The translations under genes and the position numbers were made by a program. Positions 39,386-48,286 of a stretch of 64,000 nt of DNA are shown piece by piece. Source of the DNA: Ornithinimicrobium humiphilum. Lineage in GTDB: Bacteria; Actinomycetota; Actinomycetes; Actinomycetales; Dermatophilaceae. Position 1 is the stretch's first letter. Each line of letters begins with the position of its first letter. The notes under the pieces are model-generated. The model was not told the DNA's origin. It was given only the letters and a program-made list of their open reading frames with translations, and did no database searches. Location of the stretch: the NCBI RefSeq assembly GCF_006716885.1, contig NZ_VFPU01000001.1, forward strand, positions 620,001 through 684,000. The letters run 5' to 3'.

Positions 39386-40236
39386 CGTGTCTCCTTCGTC
39401 AGCAGGTCCGCCCACGTGGTGGGCGGGCGCCCGAGCAACCGGGCAAGGGGAGCGGGGTCGACGGTGAACCCGCTCTCGTCGTAGGCGGCGAACATCGCCA
39501 GCAGGTCGGACAGGGCCGACGGGGGCAGGGCGGCGCCGGGGCCGGCACGCCAGGCCTCGGCCGTGGTGGCGGCGGCCTCGACCGGGCGCTCCAGCACCCG
39601 GGAGGCGGTCTCGGCCACCTCGAGGATCGTCAGCTCCTCGGGCCCGCCGAGCACGTGCGTGCTTCCGTCGGGCAGCCGGCCCGTGAGGGCGTCGGCGGCG
39701 ACCTCGGCGACGTCGCCGAGGTCCACGAGGGAGAAGGGGGCGTCGAGCCGGTAGGGGACCTCGACGCGGCCCGCGAGCACCGCGGGAAGCAGGTTCTGCT
39801 GGTAGGCGGCGGGGCGCAGGACCACGGTGCCGGGCCGGGCCGCGCGCAGCAGCTCCTCGGCCTCGCCCTTGCGCAGGTGGTGGGCCATCCGCCGGTCGTC
39901 GGGGTCGGCCACCGAGTGGTAGACGAGGCGGGCGACCCCCGCCTCGTCGGCGGCGCGCAGGGCGCGTCGGACGATCCCGACCTCGTCGGGGTGGACGTTG
40001 GGCACCACGAGGTAGGCCGCGTCCGCGCCGGTGAAGGCCTCGACCAGGCCCTCGCCGGTGGCCAGGTCGACGGCGACCGGCTCGACGGCCCGCGCCCCGT
40101 CCGCCAGCAGGCGGCCGGGGTCGCGGGTCGTGCCCCGGACGGTCAGCCCGCGGGCACGGGCCGCCGCGGCGACGGCGCGCCCGGTCTTGCCGGACGCGCC
40201 GAGCACCGTGACGGTCGCTCCCACGGGCAGGTCCAC
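39382..40236 (-). CDS. NmrA/SDR-like NAD(P)-binding protein
   Basis: A 284-residue atypical SDR. VTVLGASGKTGRAVA near the N-terminus is the dinucleotide loop and RPAAYQQNLL and SLVDLGDVAEVAADAL match the NmrA/azoreductase-like branch; no complete Tyr-x-x-x-Lys is obvious. It may be a redox sensor or a quinone/heterocycle reductase. GTG 40236 shares a base with the hyuB stop (TAGTG), and the stop overlaps carbamate kinase, so it is firmly within the hydantoinase operon. Its role there is unknown. Confidence 0.8.
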   Translation of the reverse strand: MDLPVGATVTVLGASGKTGRAVAAAARARGLTVRGTTRDPGRLLADGARAVEPVAVDLATGEGLVEAFTGADAAYLVVPNVHPDEVGIVRRALRAADEAGVARLVYHSVADPDDRRMAHHLRKGEAEELLRAARPGTVVLRPAAYQQNLLPAVLAGRVEVPYRLDAPFSLVDLGDVAEVAADALTGRLPDGSTHVLGGPEELTILEVAETASRVLERPVEAAATTAEAWRAGPGAALPPSALSDLLAMFAAYDESGFTVDPAPLARLLGRPPTTWADLLTKETR

Positions 40237-42110
40237 TACAGCCAGTCGACGTCGGCCGAGGTAGCGCCGCCGGAGAGCTGGGCGTAGCCCGGCCCGCGGT
40301 CGAAGAAGGGCTCCTCGCCGCGCTCGGAGCGCAGCTGCTCGCGCAGCGCCTCGGTGGCCTCGACGTCGATCACCGGCTGGTCCTTGGTGCCGGAGGCGAC
40401 CACGCCGTAGTCGGCGCGGGCACCCTCGAAGGACACCTTGCCCCAGCGCAGGTCGCGCTCGACCTCGTCGAGCGGACGGTCCAGCGGGTCGCCCCAGCCG
40501 CCACCACCGGTGGTGCGGATGCGGATGACCTCGCCGGCCGTGACGGGCTCGGCGTCGGCCAGCGCGTCGACGAAGCGCTCGTTGGGGCCGCCCGGGTCGA
40601 TGCAGACCTCGAACGGGCGCCCGGCGCGGCCACCCTTGACGCCCCAGCAGGACAGGATGGAGCGGTCGGCGATGGACATGAAGTTGGCGTCCTTGAGCAT
40701 CCGGATGTGCTTCTCGTAGCCCAGCCCGCCGCGGTAGCGGCCGGGACCGCCGGAGTCCACGGCCAGGCCGAGACGCTCGACGATGAACGGGAAGCGCGAC
40801 TCGGTGAACTCGGTCGGCAGGTTGCGGGAGTCCGGCACGACGTGGATGGTGTCCTCGCCGTCGGCGTAGTAGCGGCCGCCGGAGCCGCCGCCGAGCACCT
40901 CGCGCATGAGGTAGTCGTTGCCGTCTCGGTCCTTGCCGTAGACACCGGTGTAGCGGATCGTCTCCTGGTCGGCGGGCATGCGCCCGTCGACCGCCTTGGC
41001 CAGCACGCCGGCGAGGACGCCGAGCAGACGCAGGATGACGAACGTGCGGGCGTTGGTCGGCGCCGGGAAGATCGGCGTGAGCAGCGTGCCCTTCTCCGGG
41101 AACTTCATCTCGATGAGCGGCACGACGCCCTCGTTGACGTCGAGCTCGGCCATCCGCTCCGGGGTGTCCGCGAGGTTGCGGAGGATCGGGGCCAGCCACT
41201 TCTTGAGGAAGTTGCCGTCGGCGTAGTCGCCGCAGTGGTTGATCGGACCCTTGGCCTGCGGGGCGGTGCCGGTGAAGTCGATGACGATCTTCGGGCCGTC
41301 GCCGGGACCGCCGGTGCTGGTCTTGGTCAGCGTGATCCGCTGGGTGTGCAGCTTGGGGTCGTCGACGCCGTCGTGCTCGGCGTAGTCCTCCCAGACGTAC
41401 TCGCCGTCGGGGATCTTCGCGAGGATCTCGCGGCGGTAGGTCTCGGTGGTCTTGTCGAGGATCGCCTGGAAGGCGGCCTCGACGGTCTCCCGGCCGTAGC
41501 GCGTGAAGAGCTCGGACAGCCGCGCCGCCCCCATGAGGCAGGCGGAGCACTCGGCGTCGAGGTCGGCGGCCAGCGACTCCGGCATGCGGGAGTTGCGGGT
41601 CATGATCCGCAGCGCCGCCTGGTTGGGCACGCCCTGGTCCCACAGCTTGATCGGGGGGACCATGAGGCCCTCCTCGTAGACGCTGGTCGCGCTGGAGGGC
41701 ATCGAGCCCGGGCAGGCACCGCCGATGTCGTCGTGGTGGCCGAAGGCCTGGACGAAGCAGACGACCTCGCCCTCGTGGAAGACGGGCACGGTGACGCACA
41801 GGTCCGGGAGGTGGCCGATGCCGCCCTCGGACTCGTAGACGTCGTTGTGGAAGAAGACGTCGCCCTCACGCATGGTCTCCAGCGGGAAGTCGCGCACGAC
41901 GGGGTGCACGAGCGCGCTGTAGGAGCGACCCGTCAGCTTGCGCAGCTGACGGTCGTGGATGCCCGCGCGGAAGTCGTGGGCGTCACGGATCATCGGGCTG
42001 CGGGAGGTGCGGGCGATCGCCGTCTCCACCTCCATCTCGACGGAGGCGAGGGTGCCCTGGACGATCTCGACGACGATCGGGTCGACGGCAGGCGTGGTGG
42101 TGGTGCTCAT
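40236..42110 (-). CDS. hyuB: HyuB: ATP-dependent hydantoinase / 5-oxoprolinase, subunit B
   Basis: A 624-residue HyuB-family protein. DPIVVEIVQGTLASVEMEVE, SRSPMIRDAHDFRAGIHD, GDVFFHNDVYESEGGIGHLPD and GGPGRYRGGLGYEKHI are standard blocks. With HyuA it hydrolyses cyclic imides or lactams (N-methylhydantoin, 5-oxoproline, hydantoins) with ATP. It overlaps hyuA by four bases. The specific ring is not readable from sequence; the context points to a cyclic ureide. Confidence 0.93.
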   Translation of the reverse strand: MSTTTTPAVDPIVVEIVQGTLASVEMEVETAIARTSRSPMIRDAHDFRAGIHDRQLRKLTGRSYSALVHPVVRDFPLETMREGDVFFHNDVYESEGGIGHLPDLCVTVPVFHEGEVVCFVQAFGHHDDIGGACPGSMPSSATSVYEEGLMVPPIKLWDQGVPNQAALRIMTRNSRMPESLAADLDAECSACLMGAARLSELFTRYGRETVEAAFQAILDKTTETYRREILAKIPDGEYVWEDYAEHDGVDDPKLHTQRITLTKTSTGGPGDGPKIVIDFTGTAPQAKGPINHCGDYADGNFLKKWLAPILRNLADTPERMAELDVNEGVVPLIEMKFPEKGTLLTPIFPAPTNARTFVILRLLGVLAGVLAKAVDGRMPADQETIRYTGVYGKDRDGNDYLMREVLGGGSGGRYYADGEDTIHVVPDSRNLPTEFTESRFPFIVERLGLAVDSGGPGRYRGGLGYEKHIRMLKDANFMSIADRSILSCWGVKGGRAGRPFEVCIDPGGPNERFVDALADAEPVTAGEVIRIRTTGGGGWGDPLDRPLDEVERDLRWGKVSFEGARADYGVVASGTKDQPVIDVEATEALREQLRSERGEEPFFDRGPGYAQLSGGATSADVDWL

Positions 42111-44254
42111 GCGGACTGCTCCTGCTGGTCGGCGGCGGACCCGCCGCGGGTGATCACGAGGTTGCCCCAGGCGTCCACACGGACGTCGAAGCCCGGGTGG
42201 ACGGGGACGGTGGAGCCGAACTCCTCGACGATGGCCGGCCCGGTGACGACGTCGCCCTCGCGCAGGTCGGGGCGCCAGTAGACCGGGGTGTCGACGTAGC
42301 CGACGGCCGGGTCGAAGCAGACCGGGCGGACCGAGGTCCGCGCGCGGGTCGCGTCGGAGCCGTCCTCGGCGGTGCCGATGCGCGGCAGCGTGGGCCGGGT
42401 GATCGGGCCGACGCCGGTGACGCGCAGGTTGACCCACTCGACGTGCTGACGGTCGTCGCCGCGGAAGTCGTAGCCGTAGAGCGCCCGGTGGGCGTCGTGG
42501 AAGGCCTCGGCGACCGAGTCGGCGGCGGCCTGGTCGAGCTCGCCCACCGGGACCGGCACGCGGACCTCGAAGGCCTGCCCGACGTAGCGCAGGTCGGCGG
42601 TGCGCTGGAACTGGTGCTGCTCGCGCGGGAAGCCTTCGATGTCCAGGGCCGTGGCGGCACGCTCGGTCAGCGCGTCGTAGGCGGCACCCAGCTGGGAGAG
42701 GTCGACCTGGTCGTGGCGCGACACCATGGTCTGGACGTAGTCGTTCTTGACGTCCACGGTGAGCAGGCCGAAGGCCGAGACGTTGCCCGGGTTGAGCGGC
42801 ACGATGACGCCGGCCAGGTCGAGGATGTCGACGAGGCGGCAGGCCAGCAGCGAGCCGGAGCCGCCGAAGGTGGCCAGCATGAAGTCTCGGACGTCCAGAC
42901 CGCGCTTGACCGAGATCTGGCGCAGCGCGTTGGCCTGGTTCCAGGCGCTGATCTCCAGGATGCCGGCGGCCGCGTGCTCGACCTCGAGCCCCAGCCTGCC
43001 GGCGATCTCCTCGAGGCCGGCGCGGGCGGCGTCCGTGTCCAGCGGGATCTCACCACCGAGCAGGTGGGCCGGGATGCGGCCCAGGAGCAGGTGGGCGTCG
43101 GTGATGGTGGGGGCGCCGTCGGCACCGCCCTTGCCGTAGCAGAGCGGACCCGGGTCGGCGCCGGCCGAGTGCGGGCCGACCTTGAGCGAGCCGTCGGCGG
43201 CGATCCACGCGATGGAGCCCCCGCCGGCGCCGACGGTCACGACGTCGATCATCGGGATCTTGGAGGGGTAGGCGCCCACCGAGCCCTCGGTGGTGAGCGT
43301 GGGCTCGCCGTCGAGGACGACGGAGACGTCGGTGGAGGTGCCGCCGCCGTCGCAGGTGAGGACCTTGTCGAAGCCGGCGGTGCCGGAGATGAGCGCGGCG
43401 CCCAGGGCGCCGGCCGCCGGGCCGGAGAGCACCGTGGTGATCGGCTGGTGCACGACCTCCTCGGCGGAGAGCACACCGCCGTTGGACTTCATGATGTAGA
43501 ACGGCAGCGCGGCGCGGCCGTCGGCGGAGTCGGTGCCGGTGTAGGCGCGCAGGCGCTCGGTGATGCTGGTGACGTAGGCGCCCACGCGCGGCTTGACCGC
43601 GGCGTCGACGAGGGTCGTCATCGAGCGCTCGTACTCGCGGTACTCGCGCAGCACCTCGCTGGAGATCGAGACGACGGCGTCGGGGTGCTCCTCGGCGAGG
43701 ATCTCGCGCATCCGCTCCTCGTGGGCCGGGTTGGCGTAGGCGTGGAGGAAGTTCACGCCGAGGGTGCCGACGCCCTGCTCACGGAACCAGCGGGCCACCG
43801 CGCGGGCGCCCTCCTCGTCGAAGGGGCGCAGCTCGTTGCCCTCGAAGTCGAGGCGGCCGCCGACAGTGCGGACCAGGTCGGCCGGCACGATGCGCTCGGG
43901 CTTGACCCAGAAGTAGGAGTTGCCGTAGCCGTCGGGCACGGCCTGGCGGGCGATCTCGAGGACGAACTCGTAGCCCTCGGTCGTGATGAAGCCGATGCGG
44001 TCCAGCTTGCCCTCGAGCAGCTGGTTGGTGGCCACGGTGGTGCCGTGCGAGACCGCGGTGACGTCGGCGCCGGTGGCCCCGAGCAGCTCGAGGACCTTGT
44101 CGACGCCGTTGATGAAGCCGTCGGCCGGGTTGCTCGGTGTCGACGGGGTCTTGGTCGTCGTGACCGTCCCGGCATCCTCGTCGAAGGCCACGACGTCGGT
44201 GAACGTCCCGCCCGTGTCGATGCCGATCCTGATCCGGCGGTGGCTGGTGCTCAT
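42107..44254 (-). CDS. hyuA: HyuA: ATP-dependent hydantoinase / 5-oxoprolinase, subunit A
   Basis: A 715-residue ASKHA-fold subunit. RIGIDTGGTFTDVVAFDEDA, VSHGTTVATNQLLEGK, VLSGPAAGALGA and TCDGGGTSTDVSVV are the nucleotide-binding and conserved motifs. It phosphorylates or activates the ring substrate for HyuB. ATG 44254 has GAAGGGA upstream. The 250-bp upstream gap contains GGCAGAT repeats and an imperfect palindrome, suggesting this operon (hyuA-hyuB-nmrA-arcC) has its own regulated promoter. Confidence 0.94.
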   Translation of the reverse strand: MSTSHRRIRIGIDTGGTFTDVVAFDEDAGTVTTTKTPSTPSNPADGFINGVDKVLELLGATGADVTAVSHGTTVATNQLLEGKLDRIGFITTEGYEFVLEIARQAVPDGYGNSYFWVKPERIVPADLVRTVGGRLDFEGNELRPFDEEGARAVARWFREQGVGTLGVNFLHAYANPAHEERMREILAEEHPDAVVSISSEVLREYREYERSMTTLVDAAVKPRVGAYVTSITERLRAYTGTDSADGRAALPFYIMKSNGGVLSAEEVVHQPITTVLSGPAAGALGAALISGTAGFDKVLTCDGGGTSTDVSVVLDGEPTLTTEGSVGAYPSKIPMIDVVTVGAGGGSIAWIAADGSLKVGPHSAGADPGPLCYGKGGADGAPTITDAHLLLGRIPAHLLGGEIPLDTDAARAGLEEIAGRLGLEVEHAAAGILEISAWNQANALRQISVKRGLDVRDFMLATFGGSGSLLACRLVDILDLAGVIVPLNPGNVSAFGLLTVDVKNDYVQTMVSRHDQVDLSQLGAAYDALTERAATALDIEGFPREQHQFQRTADLRYVGQAFEVRVPVPVGELDQAAADSVAEAFHDAHRALYGYDFRGDDRQHVEWVNLRVTGVGPITRPTLPRIGTAEDGSDATRARTSVRPVCFDPAVGYVDTPVYWRPDLREGDVVTGPAIVEEFGSTVPVHPGFDVRVDAWGNLVITRGGSAADQQEQSA

Positions 44255-44326
44255 CCGGTTCCCTTCATGGACGTCGCCTGCTGAATGTTGTCCCCGATTC
44301 AATCCGGCGAGGGGGCGATCCTGCAC

Positions 44327-44371
44327 GGCAGATCCTGACGACGAGACCCGAAGAGTTCGGCAGATGTTGCC
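44327..44371. promoter_or_regulatory. paired GGCAGAT elements upstream of hyuA
   Basis: GGCAGATCC (44327-44335) and GGCAGATGTTGCC (44359-44371), 32 bp apart. The second is an inverted repeat (GGCA-N5-TGCC) and shares GGCA...GTTGCC with the perfect palindrome upstream of barbiturase. Candidate activator/repressor sites. Confidence 0.5.
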
Positions 44372-44504
44372 GTGCGTTGGTCAGGCTGCTGCGAGGTGGT
44401 CCGAACGGTGCCGAGTCGACGAAGTGGCCCGGACGACGAACGCGGACCGCTGCGCGCCGAGGCAGGTCGGCGAGCGGCGGTCCGCGTCGTGCGTCGCGGT
44501 GGCG

Positions 44505-45197
44505 TCAGCGGCGGCGCAGGCGGGCGCCGAGCGCGACGCCCACGAGGGCGATCGCGGCGCCGGCCAGCATCGGCAGCAGCGGCGCGCCGACGCTGACCGC
44601 GGCGGCCGCCCGCGGGTCGGGCGTGAAGGTCACGCGCGGCGCGCCCGCGGAGGAGGCGCCGGACGTCGTCCCGGCCTCGCCGCCGGCGGTGCCGGCGGCT
44701 GCCGGGGCGGCCCCGTCCTCGTCGGGGGCGCTGGGCCCCGCCGCAGCCGCGGAGCCGCCGGAGGCCAGGTCGCGGTCGATGTTGGAGAAGAACTGCGAGG
44801 CGAGCCGACGCGCGACCGAGGACAGCATCCGCTGGCCCACGCCGCCCACCGGGCCGCCCACGACGGCGTCCGCGGTCCAGTCGAGGTCGGTCCCGCCGTC
44901 GGCCGCCTCGGTGAGGCGCACGTGGACGTCGGCGTTGACGGTCCCCGGGCCGCCGGCGCCGGAGAGCGAGAGGACGAAGCTGACCGGCTCCTGTTCCTGG
45001 GAGAAGACGGCCTGGCCGTCGTAGGTGCCCTTGATCGCCGCGACGCCCGCGCTCACCGTCATGTCGTAGCGGCCCGGCTCGACCTCACGCAGGCTCTGGC
45101 AGCCGGGCAGCGACCGCTCCAGCACGCCGGCGTCGTGGAACGCCGCCCAGGCGGTGGTCGGGTCGACCGAGAGGTGGTTACGGCCGGTGATCTGCAT
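44505..45197 (-). CDS. CoxG-like SRPBCC protein with C-terminal membrane anchor
   Basis: A 230-residue protein. Residues 1-145 are an SRPBCC/START fold of the CoxG group (VDPTTAWAAFHDAGVLERSL, LPGCQSLREVEPGRYDM). A Pro/Ala/Gly-rich spacer follows, then a helix (LLPMLAGAAIALVGVALGA) and basic tail that would anchor it on the inner face of the membrane. CoxG is thought to recruit Mo hydroxylases to the membrane. Its ATG abuts the stop of the large subunit gene (TGAATG). Confidence 0.85.
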   Translation of the reverse strand: MQITGRNHLSVDPTTAWAAFHDAGVLERSLPGCQSLREVEPGRYDMTVSAGVAAIKGTYDGQAVFSQEQEPVSFVLSLSGAGGPGTVNADVHVRLTEAADGGTDLDWTADAVVGGPVGGVGQRMLSSVARRLASQFFSNIDRDLASGGSAAAAGPSAPDEDGAAPAAAGTAGGEAGTTSGASSAGAPRVTFTPDPRAAAAVSVGAPLLPMLAGAAIALVGVALGARLRRR

Positions 45198-47660
45198 TCA
45201 GCTCTCCTCGTCGTGCGCGGTCGAGGACGGGACGTCCCCGGCCTCGGGGGTGGTGGTCGTGGCGTCGGCGGCGGTGCGCCGGCGCAGCTCCCACAGGTCG
45301 GTGGGCGAGATGGGCATCCGGGTGATCCGGATGCCCTCGGCGTCCTCGATCGCGGAGGCGATCGCGGCGGTGGTGGGGATGGTGCCGGCCTCGCCGGCAC
45401 CCTTGATGCCGAGCGGGTTCAGCGGCGAGGGCGTCTCGAGGTGGTCCGTCTCGATGTGCGGCACCTCGGTGGCGAACGGCATGAGGAAGTCCATGAACGA
45501 GGCGTTGAGCAGCTGGCCGTCGGCGTCGTAGGCGAGGTGCTCGTAGAGCGCGCCACCGATGCCCTGGGCGACGCCGCCGTGGACCTGGCCCTCGACGATC
45601 ATCGGGTTGAGCATCGGGCCGCAGTCGTGAACGACGCAGTAGCGCAGCACCGTGATCTCGGCCGTGTCCGGGTCGGTCTCCACGATCGCGGCGTGCATGC
45701 CGTTGGCGAAGGTCGTCCGGACGGGCGAGAAGAACTCGCTCTCCTCCAGACCGGGGTGCTCCGCGTCGGCGATCGGCGGCTTCGACTCGTCCATCCTGCC
45801 GCCGAACTGGGTGGCGGCCCGGGCCGTCTCGTCGAAGGCGTAGCGCAGCGGGTTGGCCAGCACCGCGACCATCGGCAGCGGGATCTGGGTCTGGGGCGCA
45901 CCCTTGACCCGGACGATGCCGTCGACGATCTCCAGGTCGTCGGGATTGGCCTCGAGCGCGTCCGCCGCGATCTTGAGCGCGCGCTCCTTGACCTTGCGGG
46001 CCGTGAGCAGGAGGGCGTTGCCGCTCATCACGGCGCCGCGGGAGCCCCAGGTGCCGACCGAGTAGGCCATGCGGCGGGTGTCGCCGGTGGTCACGTGGAC
46101 GTCCTCGACCTTGACGCCGAGCTCGTCGGCGACGATCTGGGCGAAGACCGTCTGGTGGCCCTGGCCCTGGGTCGTCAGGCCGGTGGACACGTTGACGCGA
46201 CCGTTGGTCTCGATCTCGATGTGCCCGCCCTCGTAGGGACCGGCGCCGGTGCCCTCGACGTAGCACGCCATACCGATCCCGACCCGGCGGCCCTCGGCGC
46301 GGGCCTGCTCGCGGTAGGCCTCGAAGTCGTCCCAGCCGACGAGCTCCTTCAGCTTCTCCAGGCTGGTCGGGAAGTCGCCGGAGTCGTAGACGCCCATGCG
46401 GCCGTCCTGGAGCACCAGGCCCAGGTCCCAGGGCATCTCCTCGGGCTGGACGAAGTTGACGGCGCGCACCTCGGCCCGGTCCTTGCCGAGCGAGCGGGCG
46501 ACGGCGTCCATCGTGCGCTCCATGAGGTAGGCCGCCTGGGGCCGGCCGGCACCGCGGTAGGGCGTGACGATCACGGTGTTGGTGTAGAGGCTCGTGAACG
46601 TGACCGAGTAGTTGCGCATCTTGTACGGGCCCGGGATGTGGGTCGCCGTGTTGAGCGGGACGATGACGCCGTAGGGCATGTAGGCGCCGTGGTCGTGCCA
46701 GAGCTCGACCTCCAGGCCGAGGATGCGGCCGTCGTCGTCGAAGCCGACCCGCACGTGCTGCAGCTGCTGGCGCTCGTGCGCGGAGGAGATGAAGTGCTCG
46801 CGGCGGTCCTCGACCCACTTCACCGTGGTGCGCAGCCGCATCGCCGCGGCGGCGACCGCCACGTCCTCGGGCCAGGGGTGGACGATCTTGACGCCGAAGC
46901 CGCCTCCCACGTCGGGCGCGACGACGTCGACCGCGCTCAGCGGCAGGCCGAGCTTGGCGGCCAGGGCGGCGCGCAGACCGGTCGAGGTCTGCGTGGAGGC
47001 GTGCACCTTGAGGCGCCCCTCCTCGCCGTCCCAGCGGGCCAGGATGCCCCGGCCCTCCATCGGCATGCAGGCGCTGCGCTCGATGTCGAGGTCGAGCTCG
47101 AGCACGTGGGGAGCGGTGGCGATCTGGCCCGCGGCGTCGCCGAGGTGCTGCTCGAAGTAGGCACCGACGTTGCCGGGGGCCTCCTCGTGGACGACCCGCT
47201 CGGCCGCCCGGGCCGCGGCGACCCCGACGACGGCCGGGAGCACCTCGTAGGTGACGCGGACGCGCTGGGCAGCGTCCTCGGCGACGTAGCGGTCGCGGGC
47301 GACGACCATGACGACGGGCTCGCCCACGTGGTGGACCCGCTCCCGCGCCAGGGCGTAGCCGGTGACCGGGTTCTGGATGCTCGGGTGCGGGAGCAGCATC
47401 GGCAGCGGCTCGGCCGCGGTGCCGGTGCCCTCGAGGTCCTCGTAGGTCCAGACGGCCACGACGCCCTCGACGTCGATCGCCCCGGTGACGTCGATGTCGA
47501 CGACCTTGGCGTGGGCGTGCGGGCTGCGCACGAAGGACGCGGCCAGCGCGTCGTGCGCCAGGTCGTCGAGGTAGCGGCCGTCGCCCCGGACCAGGCGCGG
47601 GTCCTCGCGGCGCGTGATCGGTGCGCCGACGCTGCGGGTGTCGCCCGCGGTGGTGGTCAT
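45198..47660 (-). CDS. molybdenum hydroxylase large subunit (CoxL form II-like)
   Basis: An 820-residue Mo-cofactor subunit. DVGGGFGVKI and GQGHQT are Mo-binding blocks, and GIKGAGEAGT contains the catalytic Glu. The active-site loop is TPYRGAGRPQ, the form II pattern; true CO dehydrogenase has a Cys-containing loop, so CO oxidation is unlikely. The family hydroxylates N-heterocycles such as purines, pyrimidines and nicotinate. Next to a uracil/xanthine permease and a barbiturase it is a candidate uracil (or related) dehydrogenase. It overlaps its small subunit by four bases. Confidence 0.9.
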   Translation of the reverse strand: MTTTAGDTRSVGAPITRREDPRLVRGDGRYLDDLAHDALAASFVRSPHAHAKVVDIDVTGAIDVEGVVAVWTYEDLEGTGTAAEPLPMLLPHPSIQNPVTGYALARERVHHVGEPVVMVVARDRYVAEDAAQRVRVTYEVLPAVVGVAAARAAERVVHEEAPGNVGAYFEQHLGDAAGQIATAPHVLELDLDIERSACMPMEGRGILARWDGEEGRLKVHASTQTSTGLRAALAAKLGLPLSAVDVVAPDVGGGFGVKIVHPWPEDVAVAAAAMRLRTTVKWVEDRREHFISSAHERQQLQHVRVGFDDDGRILGLEVELWHDHGAYMPYGVIVPLNTATHIPGPYKMRNYSVTFTSLYTNTVIVTPYRGAGRPQAAYLMERTMDAVARSLGKDRAEVRAVNFVQPEEMPWDLGLVLQDGRMGVYDSGDFPTSLEKLKELVGWDDFEAYREQARAEGRRVGIGMACYVEGTGAGPYEGGHIEIETNGRVNVSTGLTTQGQGHQTVFAQIVADELGVKVEDVHVTTGDTRRMAYSVGTWGSRGAVMSGNALLLTARKVKERALKIAADALEANPDDLEIVDGIVRVKGAPQTQIPLPMVAVLANPLRYAFDETARAATQFGGRMDESKPPIADAEHPGLEESEFFSPVRTTFANGMHAAIVETDPDTAEITVLRYCVVHDCGPMLNPMIVEGQVHGGVAQGIGGALYEHLAYDADGQLLNASFMDFLMPFATEVPHIETDHLETPSPLNPLGIKGAGEAGTIPTTAAIASAIEDAEGIRITRMPISPTDLWELRRRTAADATTTTPEAGDVPSSTAHDEES

Positions 47661-48286
47661 CGGTCGCCCTCCTCGCGGCGCAGCTCGGCGGCGCGGCAGA
47701 CCGCCTTGACGATGTTCTGGTAGCCGGTGCAGCGGCACAGGTTGCCGGCCACGGCCTCGCGTGCCTCCTCCGGGCTGGGGTCGGGGTTCTCGTCGAGGTA
47801 GGCCGTGATCGTGGTGAGGAAGCCCGGGGTGCAGAAGCCGCACTGCAGGCCGTGGCACTCCACGAAGGCCTGCTGCACGGGACCGAGCTCGCCGTCGGGC
47901 CGGGTGAGGCCCTCCACCGTGGTGATCTCCGAGCCCTCGGCGCTCGCCGCGAACATCAGGCAGGCGCGGACGGGCCTGCCGTCCATCAGCACGGTGCAGG
48001 CGCCGCAGACGCCGTGCTCGCAGCCGACGTGGGTGCCGGTGAGCTCCAGGTCGTGCCGCAGCGCGTCCGAGAGCAGGCGTCGCCCCGGGACACGGATGTG
48101 GTGCTCGGCGCCGTTGACGCGCAGCCGCACGTCCACGAGCTCCTCGGGGCGGGCCTCCCCGCCCGCGGGGTCGAAGGGGGCGCGCGGGACCGTCGTGACG
48201 ACCCGGCCGCGGACGCTGCCGACGTGCGGCTGCGTCGGAGTCTGCCCTGCGGTGCCGTCGGTGGTGGACGTGCCGGGCGTGCTCAT
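47657..48286 (-). CDS. molybdenum hydroxylase 2Fe-2S subunit
   Basis: A 209-residue iron-sulfur subunit. The plant-type cluster has GCEHGVCGACTVLMDG and a following Cys, the second cluster CGFCTPGF and LCRCTGYQNI. About 45 extra N-terminal residues, Thr/Gly/Pro rich, precede the first fold. It passes electrons between the Mo site and FAD. ATGA overlaps on both sides place it in the coxM-S-L-G style operon. Confidence 0.92.
   Translation of the reverse strand: MSTPGTSTTDGTAGQTPTQPHVGSVRGRVVTTVPRAPFDPAGGEARPEELVDVRLRVNGAEHHIRVPGRRLLSDALRHDLELTGTHVGCEHGVCGACTVLMDGRPVRACLMFAASAEGSEITTVEGLTRPDGELGPVQQAFVECHGLQCGFCTPGFLTTITAYLDENPDPSPEEAREAVAGNLCRCTGYQNIVKAVCRAAELRREEGDR

Noticed and set aside
43983..47723. 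1246-codon plus-strand frame opposite hyuA and the Mo hydroxylase genes
   Set aside because: Same antisense artefact; it spans several real genes and their promoters.
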